64,000 nt of DNA, taken from positions 1-64,000 of the forward strand of contig RFFC02000002.1 in the NCBI GenBank assembly GCA_005518205.2. The letters run 5' to 3'. Numbering within the stretch: position 1 is the stretch's first letter; every line of letters starts with the position of its first letter. Made by a program: the position numbers and the translations under genes. The DNA comes from Hormoscilla sp. GUM202 (GTDB taxonomy: Bacteria; Cyanobacteriota; Cyanobacteriia; Cyanobacteriales; Desertifilaceae). The notes under the pieces were generated by a model that did no database searches, was not told where the DNA came from, and saw nothing but the letters and a program-made list of their open reading frames with translations. Below, piece by piece: positions 28,020 to 35,795 of this stretch.

Positions 28020-29687
28020 TTGAACGGCCAGAAGCTATGGAAAAAACTAGCATCCCTGATTTTGGGACTGAGTACAGCGTTTCGATGTCTCCCGGGAGGG
28101 CTACTCGCACTACCCGTGAGACATCGACCTGTACCTGGGCCAGTGCTGGCATCAGAAGATTTATCAGTAGGATCCGCCGGGATCGATGCCCTGCGCCTGC
28201 ACGCAGCGCCCTATAACTTGCGAGGTCGTAAGATAGCGATCGGTCAAGTGGAGATTGGCAGACCAGGCAAGTTTGGCCTCGACAAAGCTGTAGCCCAAAA
28301 TCGTGTGGTTTGGCCAGCGCGGGTGTTCTTTCAGGATGATGAGGCCCAAACTAATAAGCATGTCGATCGCCACGCCCAAAACGTGGCCAGCATCATGATC
28401 AGTTCAGATAAAGCCTTTCCCGGCGTGGCCCCAGCAGCGAGGCTATACTCAGCCGCAGTAGGTCGGATCAGACGCAGCGGACAGCCCCAGGAATGCTTGT
28501 CAACTCAACATCTAGCGATGCAAAATAGTGGCGACCTCAGAGGGATAAACTTTAGTTTTGGCGAATCTCTGCGTCAAGACCCCCGAACAAATGCCGTTCT
28601 GGATGGCAACGCCCTGCTGACCCAATGTATTGACTGGTCAGCTAGGGTTCACAATGTCCTGTATGTGATTGCTGGCAATCAGGGCCGAGGCGGTATTTCC
28701 ATCCCTACCGATAACTACAATGGCATCAATGTGGCCTTTAGCAGGCGGGAACGGGGACGGTTTGCCAAAATCGACTTTGCCAATATCGGCGACCCGGAAG
28801 TCGGGATTGCCAAGCGGATTATCGGTCAGGAGACTAACATAGACAATCGGCGATCGATCGGTTTAGTAGCACCGGGCAATCAAATCCCCTTAGTGAACCT
28901 AGACAGTAGCATTAGCCGCGCCAGCGGCACCAGTTTTGCCGCCCCCCACGCAACTGCTACCTTGGCCCTACTACAGGAATATGGAGACAGGCAAATAGCC
29001 ACTTCAGGCCAAACCTCAGTTCAATGGACTCTGGATGCCCGCCGTCACGAAGTCATGAAAGCAGTAATGCTAAATTCTGCTGATAAAATAGAAGACCGGG
29101 GTGACGGGTTCAACCTGGGTATGAGTCGCACCCTTCTCGATCAAAATCACCATTCTTGGTTAGCCTCCGAAGCCTTTTACAATCAAAAAATTCCCCTGGA
29201 TATTCAAGTAGGATCCGGTCATCTAAATGCCTATCGTGCCTACCAGCAATTTAGTCCCGGTCAGTGGGGTCCAGAAGCGCCAGTGCCCCCGGTAGGCTGG
29301 GATTACAATACAGTAGAGGGGAATGACAGTACCTTTAAGGATTATATATTAGATCGACCCTTGGCGTCTGGGAGTATGGTGAGTATCACCTTAGCATGGA
29401 ATCGACGGGTAGAACTAGAAGATGCCAACAATAACAGCGAGTATGACCTTGGGGAAACATTTCAGGATAGGGGCTTAAACAACCTGGAACTATACCTGAT
29501 GCCAGCAGCAGAAAATGACATCAGAAAAAGCATTTGGTCCTCAGTTAGCCCAGTAGACAGCGTAGAACATATTTTCCACCGCATTCGGACCGCAGGCCGT
29601 TATAAAATCCGCGTCCAGTATCGCCAACAGGTTAACGAACCAGAACAACCCTATGCCTTAGCCTGGTGGACAGTCCCATCACCTTAA
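28020..29687 (+). CDS. Subtilisin-like serine protease with signal peptide
   Basis: The product is about 555 residues from a TTG at 28020, eight bases after GGAGG; a GTG at 28005 is the alternative. A basic hydrophobic leader (KLWKKLASLILGLSTAF) ends near PVLASEDL. The S8 fold shows DRHAQNVASIM (catalytic His about 118), VIAGNQG (oxyanion Asn) and SGTSFAAPHA (catalytic Ser about 304). The position of the catalytic Asp reads IGQVEIG, with E in place of D, so activity needs checking. A 44-bp palindrome (28083-28126) lies inside the leader and encodes part of it. The C-terminal 150 residues look like a beta domain. Predicted to be exported. Confidence 0.82.
   Translation: MNGQKLWKKLASLILGLSTAFRCLPGGLLALPVRHRPVPGPVLASEDLSVGSAGIDALRLHAAPYNLRGRKIAIGQVEIGRPGKFGLDKAVAQNRVVWPARVFFQDDEAQTNKHVDRHAQNVASIMISSDKAFPGVAPAARLYSAAVGRIRRSGQPQECLSTQHLAMQNSGDLRGINFSFGESLRQDPRTNAVLDGNALLTQCIDWSARVHNVLYVIAGNQGRGGISIPTDNYNGINVAFSRRERGRFAKIDFANIGDPEVGIAKRIIGQETNIDNRRSIGLVAPGNQIPLVNLDSSISRASGTSFAAPHATATLALLQEYGDRQIATSGQTSVQWTLDARRHEVMKAVMLNSADKIEDRGDGFNLGMSRTLLDQNHHSWLASEAFYNQKIPLDIQVGSGHLNAYRAYQQFSPGQWGPEAPVPPVGWDYNTVEGNDSTFKDYILDRPLASGSMVSITLAWNRRVELEDANNNSEYDLGETFQDRGLNNLELYLMPAAENDIRKSIWSSVSPVDSVEHIFHRIRTAGRYKIRVQYRQQVNEPEQPYALAWWTVPSP
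28083..28126. repeat. 44-bp palindrome (family C) inside the protease leader
   Basis: CGATGTCTC...GAGACATCG arms enclose GGCTACTCGCACTAC. The same 44-bp unit, with compensating arm changes, lies at 34273-34316, 47731-47774 and 47874-47917. Here it adds about 15 residues between the hydrophobic core and the cleavage region of the signal peptide. Confidence 0.85.
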
Positions 29688-29691
29688 TGAA

Positions 29692-29722
29692 GAAACCAGG
29701 TTGTTTGCGAAAACCTGGTTTC
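29692..29722 (+). terminator. Hairpin after the protease gene
   Basis: GAAACCAGGTT and AACCTGGTTTC pair around a 9-nt loop, five bases past the stop codon. There is no long T-tract. The remaining 29723-30244 contains no gene that I can support. Confidence 0.55.
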
Positions 29723-30244
29723 TGTAGGATGCAGGTGAAGATGGCAATCGTCAGAAGAAATTTGTTGCTAAAAAAGTAACAAGTTCGTGATTAGATAGCG
29801 TTTACAAAATATTTGCTAGACTACCGCAAAGCTTCAATCGAACGGCTACAGGAAACCAATTTTTGGATATCATCTAGCTTGCTTCAATCCCTTCTGGAAC
29901 AGAACTGGTCTAATCCCTAAGCAAGAGTTTCGTAGTTATCGATCTGATGCTTATAGTAGTTATCTTGTCTGTTATGAAGGGAAAGCTTGAAATTATTATG
30001 CTGTCTACATTTCTGGAGAGTGCGAAGTTCTCATAAAAAACGACTGACTATCAAGGCTGAAACCATTGCTTGGCTTACAGTAAATTCAATTCAGGACTTT
30101 GGTCCTCTCGCCTTTAGATCGCTGAAACCCTTAGCATACAAGAGTTATTCAAGGGTGTAGTACATTTTCCGTGCCACATAAATTTGAGAAACTCTATATG
30201 TAATCAAGGTTATCTGAGAATAAAATAACATATCAAGTGGGAAG

Positions 30245-31519
30245 ATGAACAGAAAAAATGTGAAATTAGGAAGAGCGATAGCCTGCGTGATATTGGTGCT
30301 AAGTTTATGGGGATGTGCAGCCATAGGAGATGTTGATGGCTCAAATGCTAAAGTGGACTGGACTCACATCCGGAAACAAAAACAGGCAGCAGAGATGAGA
30401 GAACAGAAGCTGATAGAAGCAAATACCATATTTGGTTTCAAACTGTTTCAGGAAATTCTCCAGACGGAAGGCGATCGGCAGAATATTTTTGTCTCCCCAA
30501 CCAGCGTGGCGATCGCCCTTTCGATGCTATCCAATGGTGCAGAAGGTACGACCTCAGAAGCAATGGCAAAAACTCTGGAGATACAGGGTATAGGTGAGAT
30601 TAACAGAGGCTATGGGGCCCTAAAAGCAAGCCTAGAAAACCCCGACCAAGATGTACAGCTAACCATTGCTAACTCCCTGTGGGCAAGGCAGGGGGTGCCC
30701 TTCAAAGCAGAATTCATTCAGAAAACCAAGCAATTCTATGGTGCCAAGGTAACAGATTTAGATTTTGAGGACAAGGATGCAGCAAAAGTAATTAACGGCT
30801 GGGTGGAAAATAACACGCAAGGCAAAATCAAGCAGATAGTAGAGGAAGTAAAACCAGATGATGTTTTATTTTTAATCAATGCTATCTACTTCAAAGGCAG
30901 GTGGGAAAATGAATTCGACCAGTACAAAACAGTCCCTCGACCATTTTATTTAGGGGATGGCAGCCAGAAAAGCCATCCGAGGATGTCCCAGACAGACGAA
31001 TATCGATATTACGAAACCGAGGAGTTTCAAGCAGTCAGCTTGCCCTACTCTCAAAGACGCCTGAGTCTGTATGTATTTCTGCCTCGGAAGCAGAGTAATC
31101 TGAAAGCATTTTACCAGCAGATGAATGCTCAGAATTGGGAAAAATGGATTGTGAAGTTTAGCAAACGAGATGGGAGGATCGAGCTACCGCGCTTTAAAAT
31201 CGAGTATGACATAGAACTGGACAGGGTACTCAAAGCCTTGGGAATGTCGGTAGCTTTCGACCCCAGGAAGGCGAACTTCTCAGGGATGAGTGAAATCAAA
31301 ACGAACATCGATCGAGTCAAGCACAAAACCTTCGTGGAAGTGAACGAAACAGGAACAGAAGCAGCAGCAGCGACATCCATAGGTATTGCAGCTACATCAG
31401 CACAAATACCATTAGAACCATCATTCCAGATGATTGTCGATCGCCCCTTCTTCTGCGCTATCCGCGATAATCAGACTGGTAGCATCTTGTTCATGGGGTC
31501 GATCGTCGATCCAAAGTAG
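30245..31519 (+). CDS. Serpin family lipoprotein
   Basis: The 424-residue product has a lipoprotein signal peptide (basic MNRKNVKLG, hydrophobic core, lipobox LWGC at about residue 23), so it should be membrane-anchored outside the cytoplasm. The serpin fold is clear: NIFVSPTSVAIALSMLSNGA, LINAIYFKGRWENEF and the C-terminal VDRPFFCAIRDNQTGSILFM. The reactive centre loop starts with the hinge GTEAAAATSIGIAATSAQIP (about 370-389). It has small residues as needed for insertion into the beta-sheet, so it looks inhibitory. The target is probably a serine or cysteine protease. Serpins are uncommon in bacteria. A subtilisin-like protease gene lies just upstream. Confidence 0.93.
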   Translation: MNRKNVKLGRAIACVILVLSLWGCAAIGDVDGSNAKVDWTHIRKQKQAAEMREQKLIEANTIFGFKLFQEILQTEGDRQNIFVSPTSVAIALSMLSNGAEGTTSEAMAKTLEIQGIGEINRGYGALKASLENPDQDVQLTIANSLWARQGVPFKAEFIQKTKQFYGAKVTDLDFEDKDAAKVINGWVENNTQGKIKQIVEEVKPDDVLFLINAIYFKGRWENEFDQYKTVPRPFYLGDGSQKSHPRMSQTDEYRYYETEEFQAVSLPYSQRRLSLYVFLPRKQSNLKAFYQQMNAQNWEKWIVKFSKRDGRIELPRFKIEYDIELDRVLKALGMSVAFDPRKANFSGMSEIKTNIDRVKHKTFVEVNETGTEAAAATSIGIAATSAQIPLEPSFQMIVDRPFFCAIRDNQTGSILFMGSIVDPK

Positions 31520-31524
31520 AGCAG

Positions 31525-31669
31525 TTCGTAGTAAGCACTTTAGTGCTTCGGGGTTCGTAGTAAGCACTTTAGTGCTTCGGGGTTCGTAGTAAGCACTTTA
31601 GTGCTTCGGGGTTCGTAGTAAGCACTTTAGTGCTTCGGGGTTCGTAGTAAGCACTTTAGTGCTTCCCAG
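31525..31669. repeat. Five tandem copies of a 29-bp palindrome-bearing unit
   Basis: The unit TTCGTAGTAAGCACTTTAGTGCTTCGGGG recurs at an exact 29-bp period from 31525, 31554, 31583, 31612 and 31641. The last copy ends in CCCAGGCGCGAAGCGC. Each unit contains the palindrome AAGCACTTTAGTGCTT. It lies directly after the serpin stop codon and would form repeated hairpins in the transcript end. Confidence 0.95.
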
Positions 31670-31811
31670 GCGCGAAGCGCCTAGGGCAGGAGGAAATGGG
31701 GAGCATATCCAGAGCAGAACGGATGCGTATTGGGTATCCTGGGTTTGTGGTGTAAAACTTATAGATACGCAAAATAAATGGTTTCAGCCTTTTTTATTGC
31801 GCCAAATTGTA

Positions 31812-31915
31812 TAAGTAGTTAGACAAAAATAATTGCACATAGCCATGGGCGACATGCTCCGGATATGGAGACTAGCGCGAGAGAGTGTGTGAAATTAATT
31901 TCGTCCATGTACTTA
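31812..31915. mobile_element. 104-bp MITE (copy A)
   Basis: Terminal inverted repeats TAAGTAGTTAGACAAAAATA and the complement of its right end (TAAGTACATGGACGAAATTA) bound a core with GGGCGACATGCTCCGGATAT. Copies of the same length lie at 42383-42486 and 50364-50467. TA at both ends fits a TA target duplication as made by IS630/mariner-type transposases. Confidence 0.85.
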
Positions 31916-32057
31916 TGACAATACATTTTCCGCTATAAACCCAGGAGAGCCTGCGTATTTTAGCTGGAAGACAGAAGCACCTGCTATGGGGATGGTGGTG
32001 ACAACTGACAACTAACAATTAACAACTGACAACTAACCACTGACAACATTAAATTTT

Positions 32058-32420
32058 ATGAGCAGGAATGGGGACCGGTTTGAGAATAAAGACCTCAAGC
32101 GATTACAACTATTTATTTATCTGATTCCAGTAATCGGTTTCTTCCCCGCCCTCTGGACCCAGTACCGGCGCACAGGCGATCGCCGGCAACAAGTCGTGAG
32201 TCGTTTAGCAGTGGTACTGGGTTTGCTGTGGGTAGTCAGTCATGGGTTGGTGGAAACTGGAGCGAGCACTTTTGAGTCATGGAGATTACCTTGGTTATTA
32301 ACCAGTAGTCTGCTGACTTCGAGCTATTTTATGATATCATTCTGGCTGATGGTACGTCTGTGGCGACGCCAGTCTCCGCGCTTGCCTGGAGTGAGTCCCT
32401 TAGGCGATCGTCTTCCATAA
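32058..32420 (+). CDS. Conserved membrane protein, function unknown
   Basis: The 120-residue product has about three membrane spans: LFIYLIPVIGFFPALW, LAVVLGLLWVVSHGLV and SLLTSSYFMISFWLMVRLW. A short charged head and an RRTGDRRQQVVSR loop complete it. The pattern resembles a small cyanobacterial membrane protein family often found next to LCP genes, and here an LCP gene follows after 126 bp in the same direction. The upstream gap 31916-32057 carries a TAACAAC heptamer array (about 31,998-32,046). No function is known. Confidence 0.7.
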   Translation: MSRNGDRFENKDLKRLQLFIYLIPVIGFFPALWTQYRRTGDRRQQVVSRLAVVLGLLWVVSHGLVETGASTFESWRLPWLLTSSLLTSSYFMISFWLMVRLWRRQSPRLPGVSPLGDRLP

Positions 32421-32546
32421 GGTCGTAGCTTGCCGCATTATGTAAATACCTAGTCCGAATTATATACGGCAAGTGGCAAGGCTTACCTTGGCATCAAAGG
32501 GAAAAATAATGAGGTTAAAGGGTACTAATTACAGTAAAAACAGCCT

Positions 32547-33980
32547 GTGAGGAAGCAAGTGACCGCTAGAAAAATTATCAATCAGAATAATCTGGTATCT
32601 ACTTATTTAGAACGTGCTGGGATAAAATTGGCTCAAGCCAGTACAATCAAGTGGATATCGATCGGCTTGGGCTTAGCAGGCACGGCCATGCTGTCAGCAA
32701 CAGCAGGAGCCTTGCTAGCAGTGTCTCTAGTCAGTACTCCCCTGATGCAAGCCAAGCTGAGTCCCCAAGAAGCGAAAGTCTTTAAAAGTGGAGAGCGCAT
32801 TGCCAGTGGTGATAATTTACAGCTACCAAAACTGAATCGTCCGGTCAATATTTTGGTGTTAGGGATCAAAGTCCTGACCTCAGACCTGGACGAACCACCA
32901 GAAGTAGACCTAGGATACCATGCTCTAGTTAACAGCTTCGAGGGTCTGAGCGATACCATGTTATTACTCAGGTTTGACCCCAGGAGTCAGAAGCTAGTAG
33001 CGCTTTCAATCCCCCGGGATACTCGTTCCTGGGTAGAAGGATATGGTATGCGCAAAATCAATGTAGCTAATGAATTTGGCGGTCCGGCCATGTCAGCAAC
33101 CTCTGTGAAAGACCTGCTAGGAGGTGTAGAGATCGATCGCTACATCCGCGTGAATATCAAGGCAGTGGAAAAACTGATTGATGCCTTAGGTGGGGTGACG
33201 GTCTACGTGCCTTACGACATGAAGTACCAGGATGATAGCCAGCATTTGTACATTAACCTGAAAGCAGGAGAGCAACATCTAAATGGCGATCGGGCGCTGC
33301 AATTTTTGCGTTTTAGAAACAACTATTTAGGGGATATTGGTCGCATTCAGCGGCAGCAAATACTGATGCGGGCGTTAATGGATCAAACTATTAACCCTCA
33401 AATCATCCCCCGATTACCCAAAATTATGGAAGTGATCGAGTCTGACATCGATACTAACTTGAGCATCGAAGAGTTACTGGCGCTAGTAAAATTTGCTAGC
33501 CATACAGACAGATCGAAAATCCAGATGTTGCTGACTCCCGGCAGATTTAGCGACCCCAAGGAATACAAAGTGAGCTACTGGTTGCCAGATTATCACAGCA
33601 TCGACCAGATGATGCACCAGCATTTTGACTTTGGCGATCGCGCTTCTGAATCAGAAGAAATCGATCCAGCTTACCTACGGGTGGCGGTTCAAGACAGCAC
33701 GGAAGATTGGGCAGCAGTTGATGATTTTATCGACACCATGTATGATGAGGGCTATAGTAACATCTATGTCAGTGGTTCTTGGACTGAGCCATTAGAGGTG
33801 ACTCGGATTATCGCTCAATACGGAGACATCGATAGTGCGAAAGCTATTCGTCGCCGACTGGGTTTTGGAGAAGTGCGAGTTGAGAGCATTGGTCATTTGG
33901 AATCGGATGTGACAATTCAATTGGGTCGAGATTGGCTTGCGATCAAAAACGAGTTGCTCCGCCAATCCGATGCTTGGTAA
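32547..33980 (+). CDS. LytR-CpsA-Psr (LCP) family cell-envelope transferase
   Basis: The 477-residue product starts at a GTG. It has an N-terminal membrane segment (about 36-62), then the LCP domain: PVNILVLGIKV, LSDTMLLLRFDP, LVALSIPRDTRSWV, RKINVANEFGG, DRYIRVNIKAVEKLIDALGG and ALQFLRFRNN..GDIGRIQRQQ. The last 110 residues form a LytR_C-type domain. LCP enzymes attach glycopolymers to peptidoglycan or other envelope acceptors from lipid-linked donors. It probably acts outside the plasma membrane with the neighbour at 32058. The conserved Arg and Asp residues of the active site are present. Confidence 0.93.
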   Translation: MRKQVTARKIINQNNLVSTYLERAGIKLAQASTIKWISIGLGLAGTAMLSATAGALLAVSLVSTPLMQAKLSPQEAKVFKSGERIASGDNLQLPKLNRPVNILVLGIKVLTSDLDEPPEVDLGYHALVNSFEGLSDTMLLLRFDPRSQKLVALSIPRDTRSWVEGYGMRKINVANEFGGPAMSATSVKDLLGGVEIDRYIRVNIKAVEKLIDALGGVTVYVPYDMKYQDDSQHLYINLKAGEQHLNGDRALQFLRFRNNYLGDIGRIQRQQILMRALMDQTINPQIIPRLPKIMEVIESDIDTNLSIEELLALVKFASHTDRSKIQMLLTPGRFSDPKEYKVSYWLPDYHSIDQMMHQHFDFGDRASESEEIDPAYLRVAVQDSTEDWAAVDDFIDTMYDEGYSNIYVSGSWTEPLEVTRIIAQYGDIDSAKAIRRRLGFGEVRVESIGHLESDVTIQLGRDWLAIKNELLRQSDAW

Positions 33981-34077
33981 GTAGGCGGGTATAAATAAAC
34001 TGAGCATCCAAAAACCAGGGCTGTTTCATTCTTTCCGACCACCCACGACGATGGTATTAGTCAGACATTTGCGGCTT

Positions 34078-34112
34078 CGATCCAATCGAGTAAAATCGGA
34101 TTAACGAGCGCT
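34078..34112. repeat. Duplicated 35-bp piece of the hydrolase gene end
   Basis: The 35 bp at 34078-34112 equal 34648-34682, which encode part of the C-terminus of the alpha/beta hydrolase. The copy here is non-coding. It suggests a past local duplication in 33981-34619, a gap that otherwise holds only a 44-bp palindrome. Confidence 0.8.
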
Positions 34113-34272
34113 GGCAATACTTCTCGGTTAAGGATATAGGTTGTCCGGAGCGAGGGGGGATCTACCGCCAGGGTAAGCGAAAGAATCATGCTTGGGCCAT
34201 CTATTCTCAAGTTTCATGAGAATGATTGCCTTCTTCGCACCGGAGAAGGCACAGTCCACTCGCAATTTTCTT

Positions 34273-34316
34273 CGATGTCTCGGGAGAGCGCTATTCGCAC
34301 TACTCCCGAGACATCG
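34273..34316. repeat. 44-bp palindrome (family C), intergenic copy
   Basis: CGATGTCTCGGGAG and CTCCCGAGACATCG form 14-bp arms around CGCTATTCGCACTA. It is the cleanest intergenic example of the unit also found inside genes at 28083, 47731 and 47874. Confidence 0.9.
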
Positions 34317-34619
34317 AGGCTCCATACCACATGCACAATTTTTCTTGCGCTTGCCCTGGGTGAATGTGGTTAGACATTGGGGTATATTGGGCATTCTAAT
34401 GGCAGCAATGTTTGCGCTCCTACTCTTGGTACAGAAGCGTAAGGACATCTCTGTCTAGAGATCCCATACAGTCCGTCCAGTAGAGTAATCCTTAAGTCAT
34501 ACCCAAACAGTATGGAGCCGGTGGTATGCAGTTTAATTCTTGCTTTTTTACATCGATCGGCCTCTACACCTGTCAACTGTTTTAGTTCACTGAAAGTCAA
34601 GCGAACAAGAAAAAATATT

Positions 34620-35585
34620 TTAATTTTGATTTTTACCCTGCAACTCCTCGATCCAATCGAGTAAAATCGGATTAACGAGCGCCGGTGCCTCATCTTGGGG
34701 GCAATGTCCCACACCTGCCAGGGGAATAAACTTCTCTACTGCTGGAAATTCAGCTAACTGACGCCCCAGGTCTACCGGTTCCCACGGGTCTTCCGTTCCC
34801 CAGAGGATCAAAGCGGGACATTTCAGTTCGGCTAAGAGATCTTCGGGAAGCGGCCCAGTAGAATAGCGGGTGAAGGCGACAAACACATCGACAGCACCGG
34901 TATCTCTGGCGGGTGCCATCAGCAAGTCTACCAGTTCGTCGGTGACAGCTTCTGGACGCTTGTAGGCTTGTAGGAGAATCTTGCGCACAACTTGGGGCTG
35001 GGCAATTTGATTGAAGAATAGCTGCCCAATACATTTGACTGCTAGCAGATTTTGCAGGATGGGGGCTCCAAATCGTTGATGCCATGATAGCTGGTGTCGT
35101 CTGCGCTCGTGCAGCCGCCGCAGGGAACAGTCGATCAACACCACTCCATAAGCCAGATCTGGATAATCTACAGCTGCCTGCATCAGGGCAATACAACCAA
35201 TGGAATTGCCTAGCAAAAAAACCCGATCGCTCACGACTTCCTGACAAAAATCAGCAATTTGCTCTCCCCAGGTGGCAAAGGTATAGTCGATATCTACCCC
35301 AGGAGTAGGTTTGGCGGAACCGCCAAAACCGATCAAGTCGATCGCATAACAACGGCAAGCAGTCCCCAGCACTGGCAAGTTTTTACGCCAGTGGGCGCAG
35401 GAAGCCCCAAAGCCATGCACCATCACCACAGCAGGTCTGGGAGCGCTACTCGCACGTTCCCAGGCGGAGCCGTGGGAACGAGGGGGGGGACTGGTAATTC
35501 CTTGAGTTTGATAGCGGATGGGAAAACCCCGCCAGATCCAGGAATGAGTAGTAGTACTGGCAGTGTCTGCAGATATATTGGTCAT
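34620..35585 (-). CDS. Alpha/beta hydrolase
   Basis: The 321-residue product has an HGFGASCAHW oxyanion segment and the nucleophile elbow LLGNSIGCIAL (serine). The acid lies in ILWGTEDPWEPVD, and the catalytic histidine in AGVGHCPQDEAP. This is the fold of haloperoxidase/epoxide-hydrolase-like esterases of plants and cyanobacteria; the substrate is unknown. Between the N-terminal strand IRYQTQGI and the strand AVVMVHGFG it carries SPPPRSHGSAWERASS. That segment is encoded by a GTTCCC-type palindrome (about 35,440-35,485), so the gene has absorbed a repeat in frame. It is soluble and has no signal peptide. Confidence 0.88.
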   Translation of the reverse strand: MTNISADTASTTTHSWIWRGFPIRYQTQGITSPPPRSHGSAWERASSAPRPAVVMVHGFGASCAHWRKNLPVLGTACRCYAIDLIGFGGSAKPTPGVDIDYTFATWGEQIADFCQEVVSDRVFLLGNSIGCIALMQAAVDYPDLAYGVVLIDCSLRRLHERRRHQLSWHQRFGAPILQNLLAVKCIGQLFFNQIAQPQVVRKILLQAYKRPEAVTDELVDLLMAPARDTGAVDVFVAFTRYSTGPLPEDLLAELKCPALILWGTEDPWEPVDLGRQLAEFPAVEKFIPLAGVGHCPQDEAPALVNPILLDWIEELQGKNQN

Positions 35586-35795
35586 GATAGCGATCTATAA
35601 TAAATTGAATAGGCAAACGCTAAAGCGTTTACTACAAACGGCAAACGCTAAAGAGTATAACCTAGAAAAGGGGGAGTACAGATCGGCGAAGAGTCACCTC
35701 GTGGGCTGAAATTGCTGATAACTGGTCGCTAGCCCACCGTTCCGGAAAAATCGGAAAAATCACAAACCCCGAGCACATTGGCGCGAGGAAATTCC

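Noticed and set aside
31525-31669. 29-bp repeats as a CRISPR array
   Set aside because: The period equals the repeat length, so there are no spacers; it is a plain tandem repeat.
34192-34458. 88-codon open frame with a hydrophobic end
   Set aside because: A third of it is the 44-bp palindrome and repeat DNA, and it matches no family; likely a chance frame.
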